Origin: Ascochyta rabiei
Taxonomy: Eukaryota; Ascomycota; Dothideomycetes; Pleosporales; Didymellaceae
NCBI RefSeq assembly: GCF_004011695.2
Contig: NC_082405.1
Span: forward strand, 1,426,001-1,490,000
DNA length: 64,000 bases
Direction: 5' to 3'
The notes beneath the pieces were generated by a model. That model was not told where the DNA came from. It searched no databases and worked only from the letters and a program-made list of their open reading frames with translations. Positions 8,770 to 20,445 of the stretch are shown piece by piece. A program made the position numbers and the translations under genes. Within the stretch, counting starts at the first letter, position 1, and the number at the start of each line of letters is the position of its first letter.

Positions 8770-11192
8770 CTGCTAATAAGATGCTTTAATACTTATACTA
8801 GAACAAAATAGTAACCTAATTAGAGGGCACAGTATAGTAGGCAACATTAAAAACTACTACTCTAAAGGCTAGGGTATAGTCTAGGAATTATCCTGTTAAC
8901 TCTAGACTAGGACGCTATTATCTGAAAATCTGCCACTCTAAAGGCTAGGGCACAACCTAGGAATTATCCTGTTAATTCTGGACTAGGACGTTACTATTAG
9001 ACCTATTATTTAGAAAACTAGAAAAACGACCTTAAAACAAGGTAGGCATCCAGTTAACCTAGAGAAGCCTTAGCTAAGGGACTATCTCAGTCTAATTTCT
9101 AAAGCTTATTATATTTATTATCCGCACAGTTCTGCTTAGCCTTATTCCTCTAGGCTATGGGAACATAAAAGACAGGTACTAAGCTGCTCCTAAAGACACG
9201 GTAATTAAGATTACTTTAATTATAAGAAACTATTATCTACTTAATATAACAGACTACTAAGGATTAATGTACACTACTATAGACAACCCTTTAGACTCTA
9301 TAGAGACACTGTCTTCCCTAACAAGAAACAGCTATTAGGTTGTTGTTCTAATAAAGGGAAGGTCTATCTAACTATCCTTTAATAGAAAGGAGGTTATAGA
9401 GTTCCTTAATAACTATAACTATATAGCAGAAAACAGAGGGCTAAGTAATAAGCAGAAAGTTAGGGTTCTCCCTAATTCTGCTATAATTACTGTAGGAGGT
9501 TTATTAAACGCTTAAAACTATATGCTTTAGATAATTAGGTTAAGCTTTAGATTGCTATAAAGCATTACTTAAAAGACTAGGACACTGCTTAATGCATAGG
9601 TAATTAAGCGTTCCTTAAAGCCTATATTAAGGAAACCTCTTAAGCCTTCCCTAGATTATTATACTACTATACTAGCTTTATAGTATACAGTAATATATAT
9701 AAGAAGAATAATTGTATTCTAACTTTAGAGGAGGGATACTACTTCTTCTTAGGACTGCTAAAGGTTAACAAAGACCTTATCCTCTTTAACATGTAAAATA
9801 GGCTAGATATAAAGGATTAATATTTATTTATACTTAATAGTATCTATAATTTTATAAAAAGAGTATATAAGCAGCGCTAAGGCTTAAAAGACTCTGCGCT
9901 TAGAAGGGCTAATAAATATACTAAGGAAACCTAGCGCCTTATAAACAGCACTAAGGAGCTAATTAACGCTAAGTCTATTATTACTTAGGCTAAGGATTAA
10001 CTAGCTAGTTAGGGTAGTAAGAGCAAAACACCTATACCTTCTAGTGTTAATAATAACGTTAAAGATCTTGTCTAGGCAATAGGCGGATAGAAGTTATCTC
10101 TAGCAGAGGTTAGCACCCTTATAAACTCTAACAAATAGATAAAAGAAATCCTTTAGTCTCCTACTAATTACGCTTACTTTATTTCTTAAGCAACTAGAGC
10201 TAGTGCTACATAGAAAATAAACAATAGCTCTTACATTACTAACGCACCTAGGAACGTTAACCTAAGATAAGGAGTAAACCACTCCTAAGGAAGAGAGTAC
10301 AGTAACTCTTATAATATGTGTAGGGAGCTAAACTACTAAGCCTGTATATGTAAGTTATACAGAGCACTTACCTACATAGGGTAGTGTAGTTTCTAACTTA
10401 ACTAAGACAGTTAACACAGATACTATTTTAGCCCTATTTACTATTAAATTAAACCTATCTAAGGATCTGTCCTGCCTACCTATTAACTTAATTAGTTAAA
10501 ACAGAAGGTCTAAGAGTACTTTAAAGTTTTACAGGATGTCTTAGACTAGCTAGCTTCTATAATTAAGCCTAATTTATTTAAGGGTATAGACTTAAGGCCT
10601 AGATATACAGGGATAGGCTATTAGGAGTATTAGCACACTAACTATAATAGATAATTACAAGCTAGACTATAAGTTATTGCACTCTTTATAGAACTTCTAA
10701 ATCCTTTATAATAAATATTAGAAGTTTATAGTCTTACTTATATTAATAACAGGGATATTATACTAGGGGAATATAACGTTAAAGATAGCTCCTCCTTAAA
10801 CGCAGTAACTAGGTGAGACAAGACACGCAACTGCTAAGTTAATACTATCCTTAAAAGAGCTAAGAGAGCTGTAGTTAGAAAAGAAAGACCTTTAATATTT
10901 TAATAAGCTACTGTTAAGCAAGCATACAATAATGCTAGAGAAAGGTTAGTAGCAGATATTGAAGACTTATTAGGGTTAAGCCCTTTACTAATAGAGGGTA
11001 AGTAAATAATACCTTTTACTAGTTATCCTTACAGTTAGCTGTATGCTATTATTAAACTACTATTATAAGAGAGGGTATTAGAAACTATTCTACTATTAAA
11101 TTAACAAAAGAGGAAATATTTAATAGTTAGCTTAGATAATAGAATAGCAGACTTACTTAAACTATCTAAAAACAAGATCCTAACTATAATTC
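8770..11192 (+). pseudogene. element X gag region, RIP-degraded
   Basis: Coding-like frames with RIP stops run through most of the stretch. Around 9180-9520 a frame with NNYNYIAENRGLSNKQKVRV is seen, and around 9720-9850 a capsid-like piece EEGYYFFLGLLKVNKDLILF, similar in form to the C-terminal capsid part of fungal gypsy gag. At least one frame change lies between them. No zinc knuckle survives. A 76-bp tandem duplication lies near the start (8856-9007). Identification as gag rests on position and on the later protease and RT of the same element. Confidence 0.45.
8856..9007. repeat. 76-bp tandem duplication with unequal RIP
   Basis: Two adjacent units share CTCTAAAGGCTAGGG, CTAGGAATTATCCTGTTAA and GGACTAGGACG or near matches. 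Where unit 2 reads GGGCACAACC, unit 1 reads GGGTATAGTC, a direct view of CpA-to-TpA change in one unit. Confidence 0.7.
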
Positions 11193-11362
11193 TGTTAAAT
11201 GAAAGGTATTAGAGAAATGGGTTAGGCGATATACCTGCCAAGAAACCGTGCAGGGGCCCCTACCAGAACCTAGATAAGACGAAATTCACCCTTACATAGA
11301 ACCAAAAAACAGAACATTAATACATTATTATTAACTTATTACTATTACTATCTAATTTAACA
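11193..11362 (+). repeat. 5' LTR of C1
   Basis: 170 bp, TGTTAAATGAAAGG to TCTAATTTAACA. It contains the block GTGCAGGGGCCCCTACCAGA, unchanged in the 3' LTR. Confidence 0.9.
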
Positions 11363-14300
11363 ATTAAGAGTCTTACTGCCGCTACGATAAGCGCTAATAA
11401 CAAGCAAAATAGCGACTAGCTAAAGCTAGAGGGACGCGACGGTTATTCTTACCAACTTAAGCAAATAGATCCCCTAGTATTGCTAAATTAAGATGCAATG
11501 CAAAGCTCTAGAAATCTAGGATATTATAGACCTAGAAGGCAACACTTAACTTCGCGCAAAGCCTATTAAACTACAACCTCTACTTATCTTAGAATATAAA
11601 CCAGCCTCTGCTCTAAGAAGCACTTAGGCATCCTCCTTAACATAAACTATAAGGGGTAATACACAGGTAACTACACAAGAATTAATTAAACCTGTTAATA
11701 CCTTTATAGCAAAAACTAATACCCTAATATAATACTTAGAAGTCTTAGCAGAAGGAAAGGAAGCATACAGCAGCAACGCGTAAGAGTTTAAAATAATTTT
11801 TAATTTATATAAAATATGTAAGTAAAACCACTAAGATAAATAGAAATATATAGCTGTAATAATAAAACACTTAAATACTACAGTTAGCCCTTATCTATAA
11901 GTAAGCTGCTTTAACAAATACAGTACCCTGCAGACCTAGACTACAAATGTCTAGGCAGCAGTAGGAGTAGATCTTAATAACAAGATTAGAAGGGTATAAG
12001 AAAGGTACTATAAAGCACTAAAGCCTATAAGAGTCCTACAAAGTTAGGAACTATAGCTTAGTAAATATAACTAAGCTTTAACTTACGCAGAAGCTCTTAA
12101 AATAGGGGACGTAATATAGAGTAAGCTAGTTATAGATAACTTCCTAAAAGCAGTCTTAAAGATTGCCCTAGTATAGATAGTAACATTTACTAGTATAGGA
12201 ATCAACTAAAGTAATATAGAAAGAAGATAGATAATAAAACTCTTCTATAAGCATATAAGCCTAGCCTATCTAATATAAGGTAGAATAAAAAGTGCCTTTA
12301 TAACAGATAGTAGAGCCTTTGTAGTAAGCAGTAAATCTAACTTAAACACACAGAGGGACGCCTTAAGTGTGCAAATTAGAGCGCTATCTACAGCCCTAAA
12401 CTAAAGGTAATTAAAGTGTAAAATTAATGCGTCTAGCGATAAGTCTAAGCAACTCTAAAGAAGGAATGCAGTAGAAGCTGTAGACATATGTCTAGCTTGC
12501 AAACAGCGCTATAATATTAGTAACTATTACTATATTAACAATAATTTAGAAACCCCTAAGTAGTTTAAACTAAATTAGAATCTTATAAAGCTAGTAAAGT
12601 ATAAACTTTAATGTAAGCTAGAGTTATAAAGAACAGTAAATAAACTAAATGCTAGTTTAAATCAACCCTACCTAGCAATAATAAACTCTTAATTAATTAC
12701 TCTACATATTAAGACGTTTTAAACACTAGATAAGAATAATAAGTAACTAGATAGCTAAAAAAATTACTTAGGTTAATAAAGGTAGTATAAAAGCAGTATA
12801 TAGCGTAAGCAATTAAGGATATCTATTAAAGGAGGCATTTCTTCTAGATTCTGGCTTAACTACGCATATCTGCAATAACCTCTTAAGACTTAGAGACGTA
12901 CGCCAGCCAGCAATAGGAGATTATATCTTAACTAGGAACTCTAAGGTCTAGATATAAGGATATAGTACTGTTAATATATCAGCAGAGGGATCTTAAGGTA
13001 AATAAGTACTACGCTTAGACAATGTTGCATAGTGCCCCGATTTCCTCTGTAACCTAGTATTATTTAGGCTACTCTAAAGATAAGGAATATAGTAGGACAA
13101 CTAAGAAGATCTAACAATGCTATGTTAAAGAAACGGCAACATTATAGCTATCCTAACAGAAAGCTTTAGATAGTAGGTTATTAAACAACTAAATATAGCT
13201 ACAGCAGGACTCTATATGTGTATAAATTGTAATAGAAGATTACTATAGAGAGTAATAGCTATAATGTGGCATAAGAGGCTTAGACATCTAGGACTATCTG
13301 CAATTAAGCACCTTATGCATTAATCTAAGGGGGTAAAGATTAAAGGTATTATAATAGTGTAATATAATATATACAGATAATTAAAATTAAAGCATTAAAT
13401 ATAAAGAACCCTGTAATTAAATAATAAAGGCCTAGGTGAATAAATAGCTATAGACGTCTATAAATATAAAGCAGGAAGCTTTAATAAGGAAAAGAGTTAA
13501 ATGCTTATTACCTGCTAACACTCTAAGTACGCGTAGGACGTCTACTTTAAGAACAACAGGCCTATAAGATCTATGATCTGTCTACTTAGGATCTTTATCT
13601 AGTTCTTAAAGAAACAGTTTAACATTACAGTTAAGGTAATTAAGATAGACAATAAAATTGTTATAGTAAAACAAGAGGTTAAGAGATAGTGCATGTCCCT
13701 CTTAATAAGACTTAAGCCTTCTGCTCTAGACATACAAGCTGAAAATAAAGGAGCTAAACACTTAGGGGGTGTAATAAAAGAGAAGGTATGCGTAATTTAA
13801 CTAGACGCAAATCTACTATAGGAAATCTAGCTAGAAATTACTAGAGCAGCAGTATACCTATACAATTAGACGCTAAATTATCTAAATAAGTAGAGATTAC
13901 TTTACAAAATATTCTTTACGCATATAGCTACTATAAATAGTATAGTTACTAGACCTTAAAAACTAAACTAGGCTTACCTAAGAGTATACGGATACAAAGC
14001 ATTTACTATAACTAATAACACCTATTAAAGAAAATTAAGGCTATAAAGACTAGACCTAAAGGCATAGATTAGATACTTAGTAGGATACCAGTCTACTAAC
14101 ATATACCAAATCCAGGTTCTATTAATAGCTAAAGTAATTAGTACCTGTAATATAGTGTTTAATAAAGAAACAATATTTAATAGTAAAAAAGAGGATATTA
14201 TAGATAACCTTATATATAATATATTAGAGAAAATTACAACTTAGATTAGTATAGTTAAACTTCTAGCTATATAGAGCTATATATCTAAAACTAAAACGTT

Positions 14301-16285
14301 CTATAAGGATAGGATAACGTAGGAGAACACTCTACGTGCTAAACAACCCTAATATTACTAAGGTAGGAAGATTATAGAGGCATACCTAACGCCTCTACTA
14401 ACTCCTCTACTAGCAGTATTCCTAACTAAATAGATAAGCTACAATAAGACAACAGACTAACTTAAATAAGACTAAGGAACGTCTATAACAACGCTGTAGG
14501 CAGCTGTATTTATAGCAGGCACTAAGGTAAAACACCTTAGTTAATATAAAGGAAAACCTTTTAATAAAGCTTAATTAAAGAGGATTATAGCAAAGGGAAT
14601 TAAGCTGTATTAGAATAAACTTCTGCTATTAGCTATAGTATACTTAAAGCTAGAGGAGCACCCTCTCTATAAGATGTTTAAACAAGCAGAAAACAAACAC
14701 CTACAAAGCTATAAACAAATAGAGTTATGGACTAAAGTTCTAGCAGCTATAGTTTAGAAGTCTAGATAATAAATACTTAACTGTATGTAGGTCTTTATAT
14801 ATAAGTTTAACAAATACTACTACCTTAACAAGTATAAAGTAAGGCTTGTAGTTAGAGGAGACTAATAATGTAATTTTATGTTATAAGACACAAATGCAGT
14901 AACACTTACAGGCTAATTACTTAGAATGCTAATAGCAATTGCTGCAAAATACAATCTTAAACTAAAATAATAGGATGTTATAAATGCGTTTGTCTATATA
15001 GCTATTAACTGCAAAATATACATAAGGATACTAAGAGGATACTAGAAGACAGGTACCTTACTAAAGGTATAGAAAGCCTTGTACAGACTCTGTATCTCCG
15101 CTCTGCTATAGCAGAAGGAATTTACAGCAATATTAGCTAGAATTAGATTTAAAAAGTGCTATAAGAGCTATGCTCTATAATTAAGGATAGAATAATTATC
15201 TTCTTCTACGTAGACAATATTATAATTGCGTACTACCTAAAGCATAAACAAGAGGCAGATAATGCTATTAAACAGATACAGGAGCAATACCTGTGCACTA
15301 GAGGAGATAACCTTTAATAGTTCCTTAGTGTAGAAGTCTAACGTAATAGACAGTAATAGACAATTTAATTGTTACAAGCCGCATACGTTAACAATATTAG
15401 TTAATTAGCAACTAGACAGGACATAAGGCATATTACGCTAATATCTAGAATTAAACTTAAGCCTAGGAACAGTCTAGCTAAACTACTAGAGATTCATTAA
15501 TATTAGCAAAAGATTAGATCTCTGTTGTTTGCAGCAGTAACTACTTAACCTAATATAGCGTTTGCCACGTCGCAACTTGCACGCTTTCTAGTTAACCTAA
15601 GTAATAAACACTAAAACGCTGCTGACTAAGTGCTCCTGTACCTACAGAAGACAAGGAATCTGTTAGTTAACTTTAGACAGGGCAAAGGACTTAAAGTTAC
15701 AAGCAACGCATTATTTGCTAACAACACTGTAGACTAGAAGAGTTCCTAAGGATACGCTATTAAGCTATTTAGAGGACTTATTACCTAGAGAGCGAATAAA
15801 CAAGATACTGTTACAACGTTAACTACTAAGGCCAAGCTCCTAGCACTGTCTTAAGTAGCTAAGGAAGTAATATTTACCTCTTAACTATTAAAAGAGCTTT
15901 AGGTAACCCTAAGCGATCTAATAATAATAATTAAATGTAACAATATATAGACAATACATCTAGTTACTATAGATGTTACTAAGATATAATCTAAACTTTA
16001 GCATGTTAATATACACAACTACTAGTTATAATAAGAAGTTAACTACAAAATAATTAAAGTAGAATATATCCTATCTAATAACATAATTGCAGACAGATTT
16101 ACAAAGTTGTTGCTAATTAGCAAATAGGCCAGCTTTCTTAATTAGTTAGGACTCGTTAAGGGCTAGAAGGGTACATTAAGGGATATCCTGCTTAAGAAGA
16201 TGTAAGAGCAACTAGAGGACCTTACATTAAAGAGTCAATCAACTAGTTTACGCAGCTTGCAATAGGATTCTAAGCTAAGGGGGTG
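11363..16285 (+). pseudogene. C1 gag-pol, copia type
   Basis: The domains in order are as follows. A gag zinc knuckle lies at about 12489-12530, reading CLACKQRYNISNY, where Tyr stands for His and Cys of the CCHC motif. Protease: LLDSGLTTHI with intact DSG at 12847. GAG-pre-integrase: WHKRLRHLGLSAIKHL at 13266-13313. Integrase follows at about 13440-13800; its last acidic site appears changed, since the GAKHLGGVIKEK segment has Lys where a Glu is expected. RT: DVINAFVYI and KALYRL, with the catalytic motif reading YVDN (15207-15218) instead of YVDD. RNase H continues to about 16150 (ADRFTKLL). Stops are scattered throughout, mostly TAA and TAG. The element cannot be active. Confidence 0.88.
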
Positions 16286-16455
16286 TGTTAAATAAAAGGT
16301 ATTAGAGAAATAGGTTAGGCGATATACCTGCTAAGAAACCGTGCAGGGGCCCCTACCAGAACCTAGATAAGACGAAAATCACCCTCACATAGAACGAAAA
16401 AACAGAACATCAATACATCATCATCAACTCATTACTATTACCATCTAATTTGACA
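16286..16455 (+). repeat. 3' LTR of C1
   Basis: 170 bp, preceded by a purine-rich tract (TAAGGGGGTG) as polypurine primer. It is less mutated than the 5' LTR in its second half and more mutated in its first half. Confidence 0.9.
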
Positions 16456-17131
16456 AATTATTTGTTAAGGAGTATAGGGGATTACTATTAGAACCTTAGT
16501 CTCCTAAGGTTATATCTAAGTAATATTCTAGAAGCTTATAAGAGATTTAGACTCTAACCTAATAGTTAGCAGGAGCGTTAACGTAGCAACCCTAGGGGAC
16601 ATAGGTTCTAACTAATTAGGAGTTAACAGGTCTTACTAGTTAATTGCTAATTAGCTAGAAATTATAAGGGTCTGCACTATCGCTAAGTTTAGCAAAAATT
16701 ACCCTATAATTGTAAATAGTTAGACTTAATGCTTTAACATTAGATTAAAAAGAAATACTTATAGGAGCTATTAAGTAGAAGCACACAGGGATACAAAGGA
16801 CAATAAAGATCCTCTAAATAGGCTAGCTAAATCTATAGAGACTACTAGGTTAGGAAAACTAGTACACTAAGATTTACTAACATGTTAGGCTTATATTAGG
16901 TCACACGCAGTTAGCTGTTTAATTAACACTAGAGCTTAGATAAATTTAATAAAGTTTAGTGCTTCTTAAGTACTAGGAATAGTGTACAAAGAAACAACAT
17001 ACCTAATAGGAAAAGAGCAGGGCGTTATTACAGCTAATAGTAGCATAGATCTATTTGTTAGAACGTTGTAGAATGTCCTATTATTGATTAGAGAAGTTAT
17101 AACCTTAACGCACTTTAGACTTATAAGAAAC
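16456..17131 (+). pseudogene. element X protease and linker region
   Basis: After an indel, one frame runs from about 16560 to 17131 with RIP stops. VATLGDIGSN at about 16586-16612 is a candidate retropepsin motif, in which the expected DTGS reads DIGS by ACA-to-ATA change. Further on, HRDTKDNKDPLNRLAKSIET and GVITANSSIDLFVRTL are open. The frame reaches the Y insertion at GAAAC (17127-17131) and resumes at 52566. Confidence 0.5.
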
Positions 17132-17624
17132 TGTTAAGTTTCACACTTTAGACAAAGTCTGTGGATGATTGTTTGATTGGGTCTTAGGGACAAGTACGTG
17201 CAGGGGTTCTTAAGGGGGTAGTTGTCTAGTTAAAGACTGTGGTAACTAGGGTTGCAAGGAAGAGTATAGAGTAGACTATCTGTTTTCCAAGTAGGGTTAA
17301 GATATTCTAATAACAAAGTTAATTAATAAATTTAAACACAAGCTATAAGGGTTGTGTTCCTATAAACTATATACTGTAATAATTATAGTAGTAATACAGA
17401 CTAATTAGTGTTATACATCCTCTAATTGCACTAAGCACTAATTACACTAATTACTAATTATCCTAATTACGTTAAGCCCTAATTAGGTTACATGTCCTAT
17501 TAGTTGTTAACTAAGTGCTAACACTGTAATTGTTACTTACTTATTATTTGTTCTGTTATTATAATTACTATGCTGCAGCTACTGTAATTAGACAAATCCT
17601 TTCTGTGTTCTGTAGATTGTAACA
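17132..17624 (-). repeat. 3' LTR of Y (left copy)
   Basis: 493 bp. On the minus strand it starts TGTTACAATCTACAG, directly after the polypurine tract CAGAAGGGGGATAG. It is more RIP-mutated than the right copy, including CpG changes (GACGAATC to GACAAATC; GATCGTAACA to GATTGTAACA). Confidence 0.88.
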
Positions 17625-19932
17625 CTATCCCCCTTCTGTCTTAGCTTAGTCTTTTAAGCTTATTTATATAACGCAGGGCCCTTTCTTAATTATTAGGTAG
17701 GTCTTAATAATACTAAATTAACTAACTATCTTAAGTTTAGCTTGCTGTTATTGTTTATACAAATTTGTTAAGTTCTTTAGAGAGATTATAGTATAAAAAT
17801 ATAAAACTTATATAAAGTATAACTAAGTATATAAGTTTTACAATTAATCTTAGAAATATAGCAAGTATGTTTACTTTAGGCAACATTGTAACATAAAGGT
17901 AACTTAATCTAAGTTTAACTAACTAGCGTCTAAGAAAGAGAAGTTATTTTTGCGTATAAAAGAGAGTTATAAAGTGTAAACTAAAGCGCTGCGTATATCT
18001 AAAAAAGCTATAGAAGACTTATATATAGCTTATACGCGCAAGACGTAGTTATAGTAATAAATAGATTTGTTAGACTGTTGTGCTAAAGAGGCTATTGCGG
18101 TAGAAGAGCGCAGTATTAAAGAGCAGGAGTAGTTAGAGGCAGGTACTATTAAGTTAGATCTGTCTAATAAGTTCTTGTTACTGCCTAGTACCTAGAACGC
18201 CTTTAAAGGCCAGCCTTTAGAGTACTAGGAAAGCAACGTAGCACTGCCTAATTAGTCTCTTTAAATTACTTTAATTACTGCTAGCAGTTTGTAAGGTGCG
18301 TAGTTAGTTCCTATATATTTCCTAAGTCTAGGTATCCTAACTACTTAACTAGATATTTATCTTAACTACCTTCTTTCTAGTATTATATTGTTTTTTTAAC
18401 TTCCTATTAGTCTTTACTATTAGCTTAGTAATAGAAGTTCTTCTAGATAGGCGTTCTAGAGTTAGCAGGTTCTAATAAGGAGATGTAGAACACTAGGTAG
18501 ATCTTTGTATCCTTTAGCAGATTAAGTCTATAGTTAACTAGGCTTATCTGGTTAGAAATAAAAAAGGGTCTAACTTTAACAAAGTCTAGTTTTTTTGTTA
18601 GTCTTTATGTTTAAAGGTATTTTGTAAGGAGATAGACTTTATCCCCCTCTTTTAGCGAAGGTGCTGTTTATCCTTTCTAGTTAACATAAGAGATTGCTTG
18701 TTCTTAAGCTTTACTAATTTTTTCTAGTAATTTCTAGTGTACTTCCTTTAGTTTTGCTACTAAGGATATTACTAATTCTGTCTAAATATTTATGTTATGG
18801 CTTCTAGTAAAGAGGTTTAGGTGTCTCCTGTAATTTGTAAAGAACAGTGTGGTGCCTGTTACTGTGCCGGTGCACAGAGTAACTACCTCGGTAATACTAG
18901 TGAACAGGGGGGATAACCTTAGCAATCCCTTAGATGCTAGGTATAAGAGGGGCATCCATCCATCTAACAAGCAGACACCTTACTACCTACCTCTCAATCT
19001 ATCTCTCTACATCTATCCTCTCTTTCGTCTCTCTCTCTCTGCCTACTAACGGGTGCTTCCTACTCCTGTTCATTACTTCTAACAATTTGTTGTTATACGC
19101 AATCTATGCTATAGGTAATAATAAAACCTAGTTATTCTACTGCTAGTTACTGTATATCTGTAGGTATGTTTCTATAGTCTAATTTGTTCTTTCTATTTAT
19201 CTATCTGTTTGTAGATAATAAGCTGTTAATAGCTTTTTCTTAGTACCTATAGCTGCTAACAGTGTAGTCTAGTAGTTTAACGTAAAGAGCTTCTCTTAAT
19301 TGCTAATAATAGATTCTAGTATGCTGTAGCACCTAATTACTTAATTTAAGAATACTTAAGCTAGTTGCTTAGCAGTATAATTGTAACAAAAAGGTATTAT
19401 CTTAGCGTGCTTCGTAAATCTGTCTACTACAACAAATATTAAGGTATAGGCGTATCCTGTAATAGGGTCTTTAGAGACAGGTAGCTGTATAACAAAGTCT
19501 ATAGTAATATCTATCTATAGCGCTGTTAGTAGCTCTATATCCTATATTTCTCTGTATTTTGTGTGTGTACTATATTTGTTTTGTTAGCAATTAACACAGT
19601 TCCTAATGTATTTAGTAACCTTGTCTTTTATATTCTTAAACTTATAATACCTCTTAATAAGTTCTATTATGCGTGTAATTCTAGGGTGTCTGTATAGTAG
19701 GTTGTTGTAATATCTAGCTATAATTTCTTCTTAAAGTTCCTCTAGTACTTGCAATAGGATGCGTTGTTCTTGCTAAACGTACATTATATTGTTAAGCTGC
19801 TGTAATAGTCCTAAGGATCTATCCTTATTAATTCTAAGTATAGCGTGCTTATTAATTGTTTTTGTTCCTGTAAGGTTATATTGTTAACTAAGTGCGTTAG
19901 CTCTACTGTTCTCTTTTCCTAGAGTATACAGT
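17625..19932 (-). pseudogene. Y integrase and C-terminal region, split by a solo LTR
   Basis: The minus strand aligns with G1 from the end of its RNase H (SRANAL) through the integrase zinc-binding region, the core and the C-terminal part (18590-18862 matches G1 25050-25400). The G1 counterpart of the junction at 19932 is about 24250. It is RIP-degraded. The solo LTR at 18863-19072 interrupts the integrase. Confidence 0.75.
18863..19072 (+). repeat. solo LTR of the X family (210 bp), little mutated
   Basis: It runs from TGTGCCGGTGCACAGAG to CTCCTGTTCA, with TTAC on both sides (18859-18862 and 19073-19076). G1 has the uninterrupted integrase sequence at this point. The start matches the 5' LTR of element X. 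It has normal GC, a GGTATAAGAGG promoter-like box at about 18936, a long CT-rich run (CTCTCTCTCTCT) and almost no RIP, unlike everything around it. A solo LTR by LTR-LTR recombination is the simple reading. The short open frames across it are by-products. Confidence 0.75.
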
Positions 19933-20445
19933 TGTTACAATCCTATACTAGGGCACAGCACGAACATAAGTACTAGCTAACCAGGACCCCTAACTCCGCC
20001 CTAAAGGAACGAACAGTGGCCAAGGACAGAACAGAAAGGGTTGTTACGTAACTGCTTGTAAACAAGTATAACACACATAAATGCTTATTAACAAGCATAA
20101 CATATATAACTGCTTATTAACAAGTATTGTATAATATGATTGTCTATAAGCACCCTTATGCATTTTATTTAACTAACTCTAGTTACTTATTAATAAGTAT
20201 TATATCTCCTTAGTATATAGTTATTAGGAATATAACCCTTATAGTTTGTGTTTAACCTTATTAATTAAGTTTGTCTTTAGAATCTTAACCTGTGCTTAAA
20301 CTAGACAGTCTACTCTGTACTATTTAGTGCACCCTATCTTTACAAGCTTTGCTTAGTTAATAACCCTAACTAATCTACCAGTACTTATCCCTAAGAACTA
20401 ATAGAATTAGTGCTTACAGTCTTTAACTAAAGTACAACTTTAACA
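19933..20445 (+). repeat. 5' LTR of G1 with three palindromic 30-bp units
   Basis: 513 bp. At about 20043-20135 it holds three tandem units of about 30 bp, each centred on a palindrome of the form CTTRTTAAYAAG (for example CTTATTAACAAG). The 5' LTR of G2 also has three units; the 3' LTR of G1 has only two. Confidence 0.85.

Larger units (their letters stand above)
11193..16455 (+). mobile_element. C1: Ty1/copia retrotransposon (5263 bp), RIP-inactivated
   Basis: The LTRs of 170 bp at both ends start TGTTAAAT and end TTTAACA or TTTGACA. Flanks are AATTC (11188-11192) and AATTA (16456-16460), 4 of 5 identical. The LTR copies differ mostly by C/T in CpA context, for example ACATTATTATTAAC against ACATCATCATCAAC. 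One gag-pol coding region lies inside, with the order protease, integrase, RT and RNase H that defines copia. It interrupts element X. Confidence 0.9.

Noticed and set aside
18782..19131. Three overlapping open frames at the solo LTR
   Set aside because: They exist only because this LTR escaped RIP; they cross its borders and lie in different frames.
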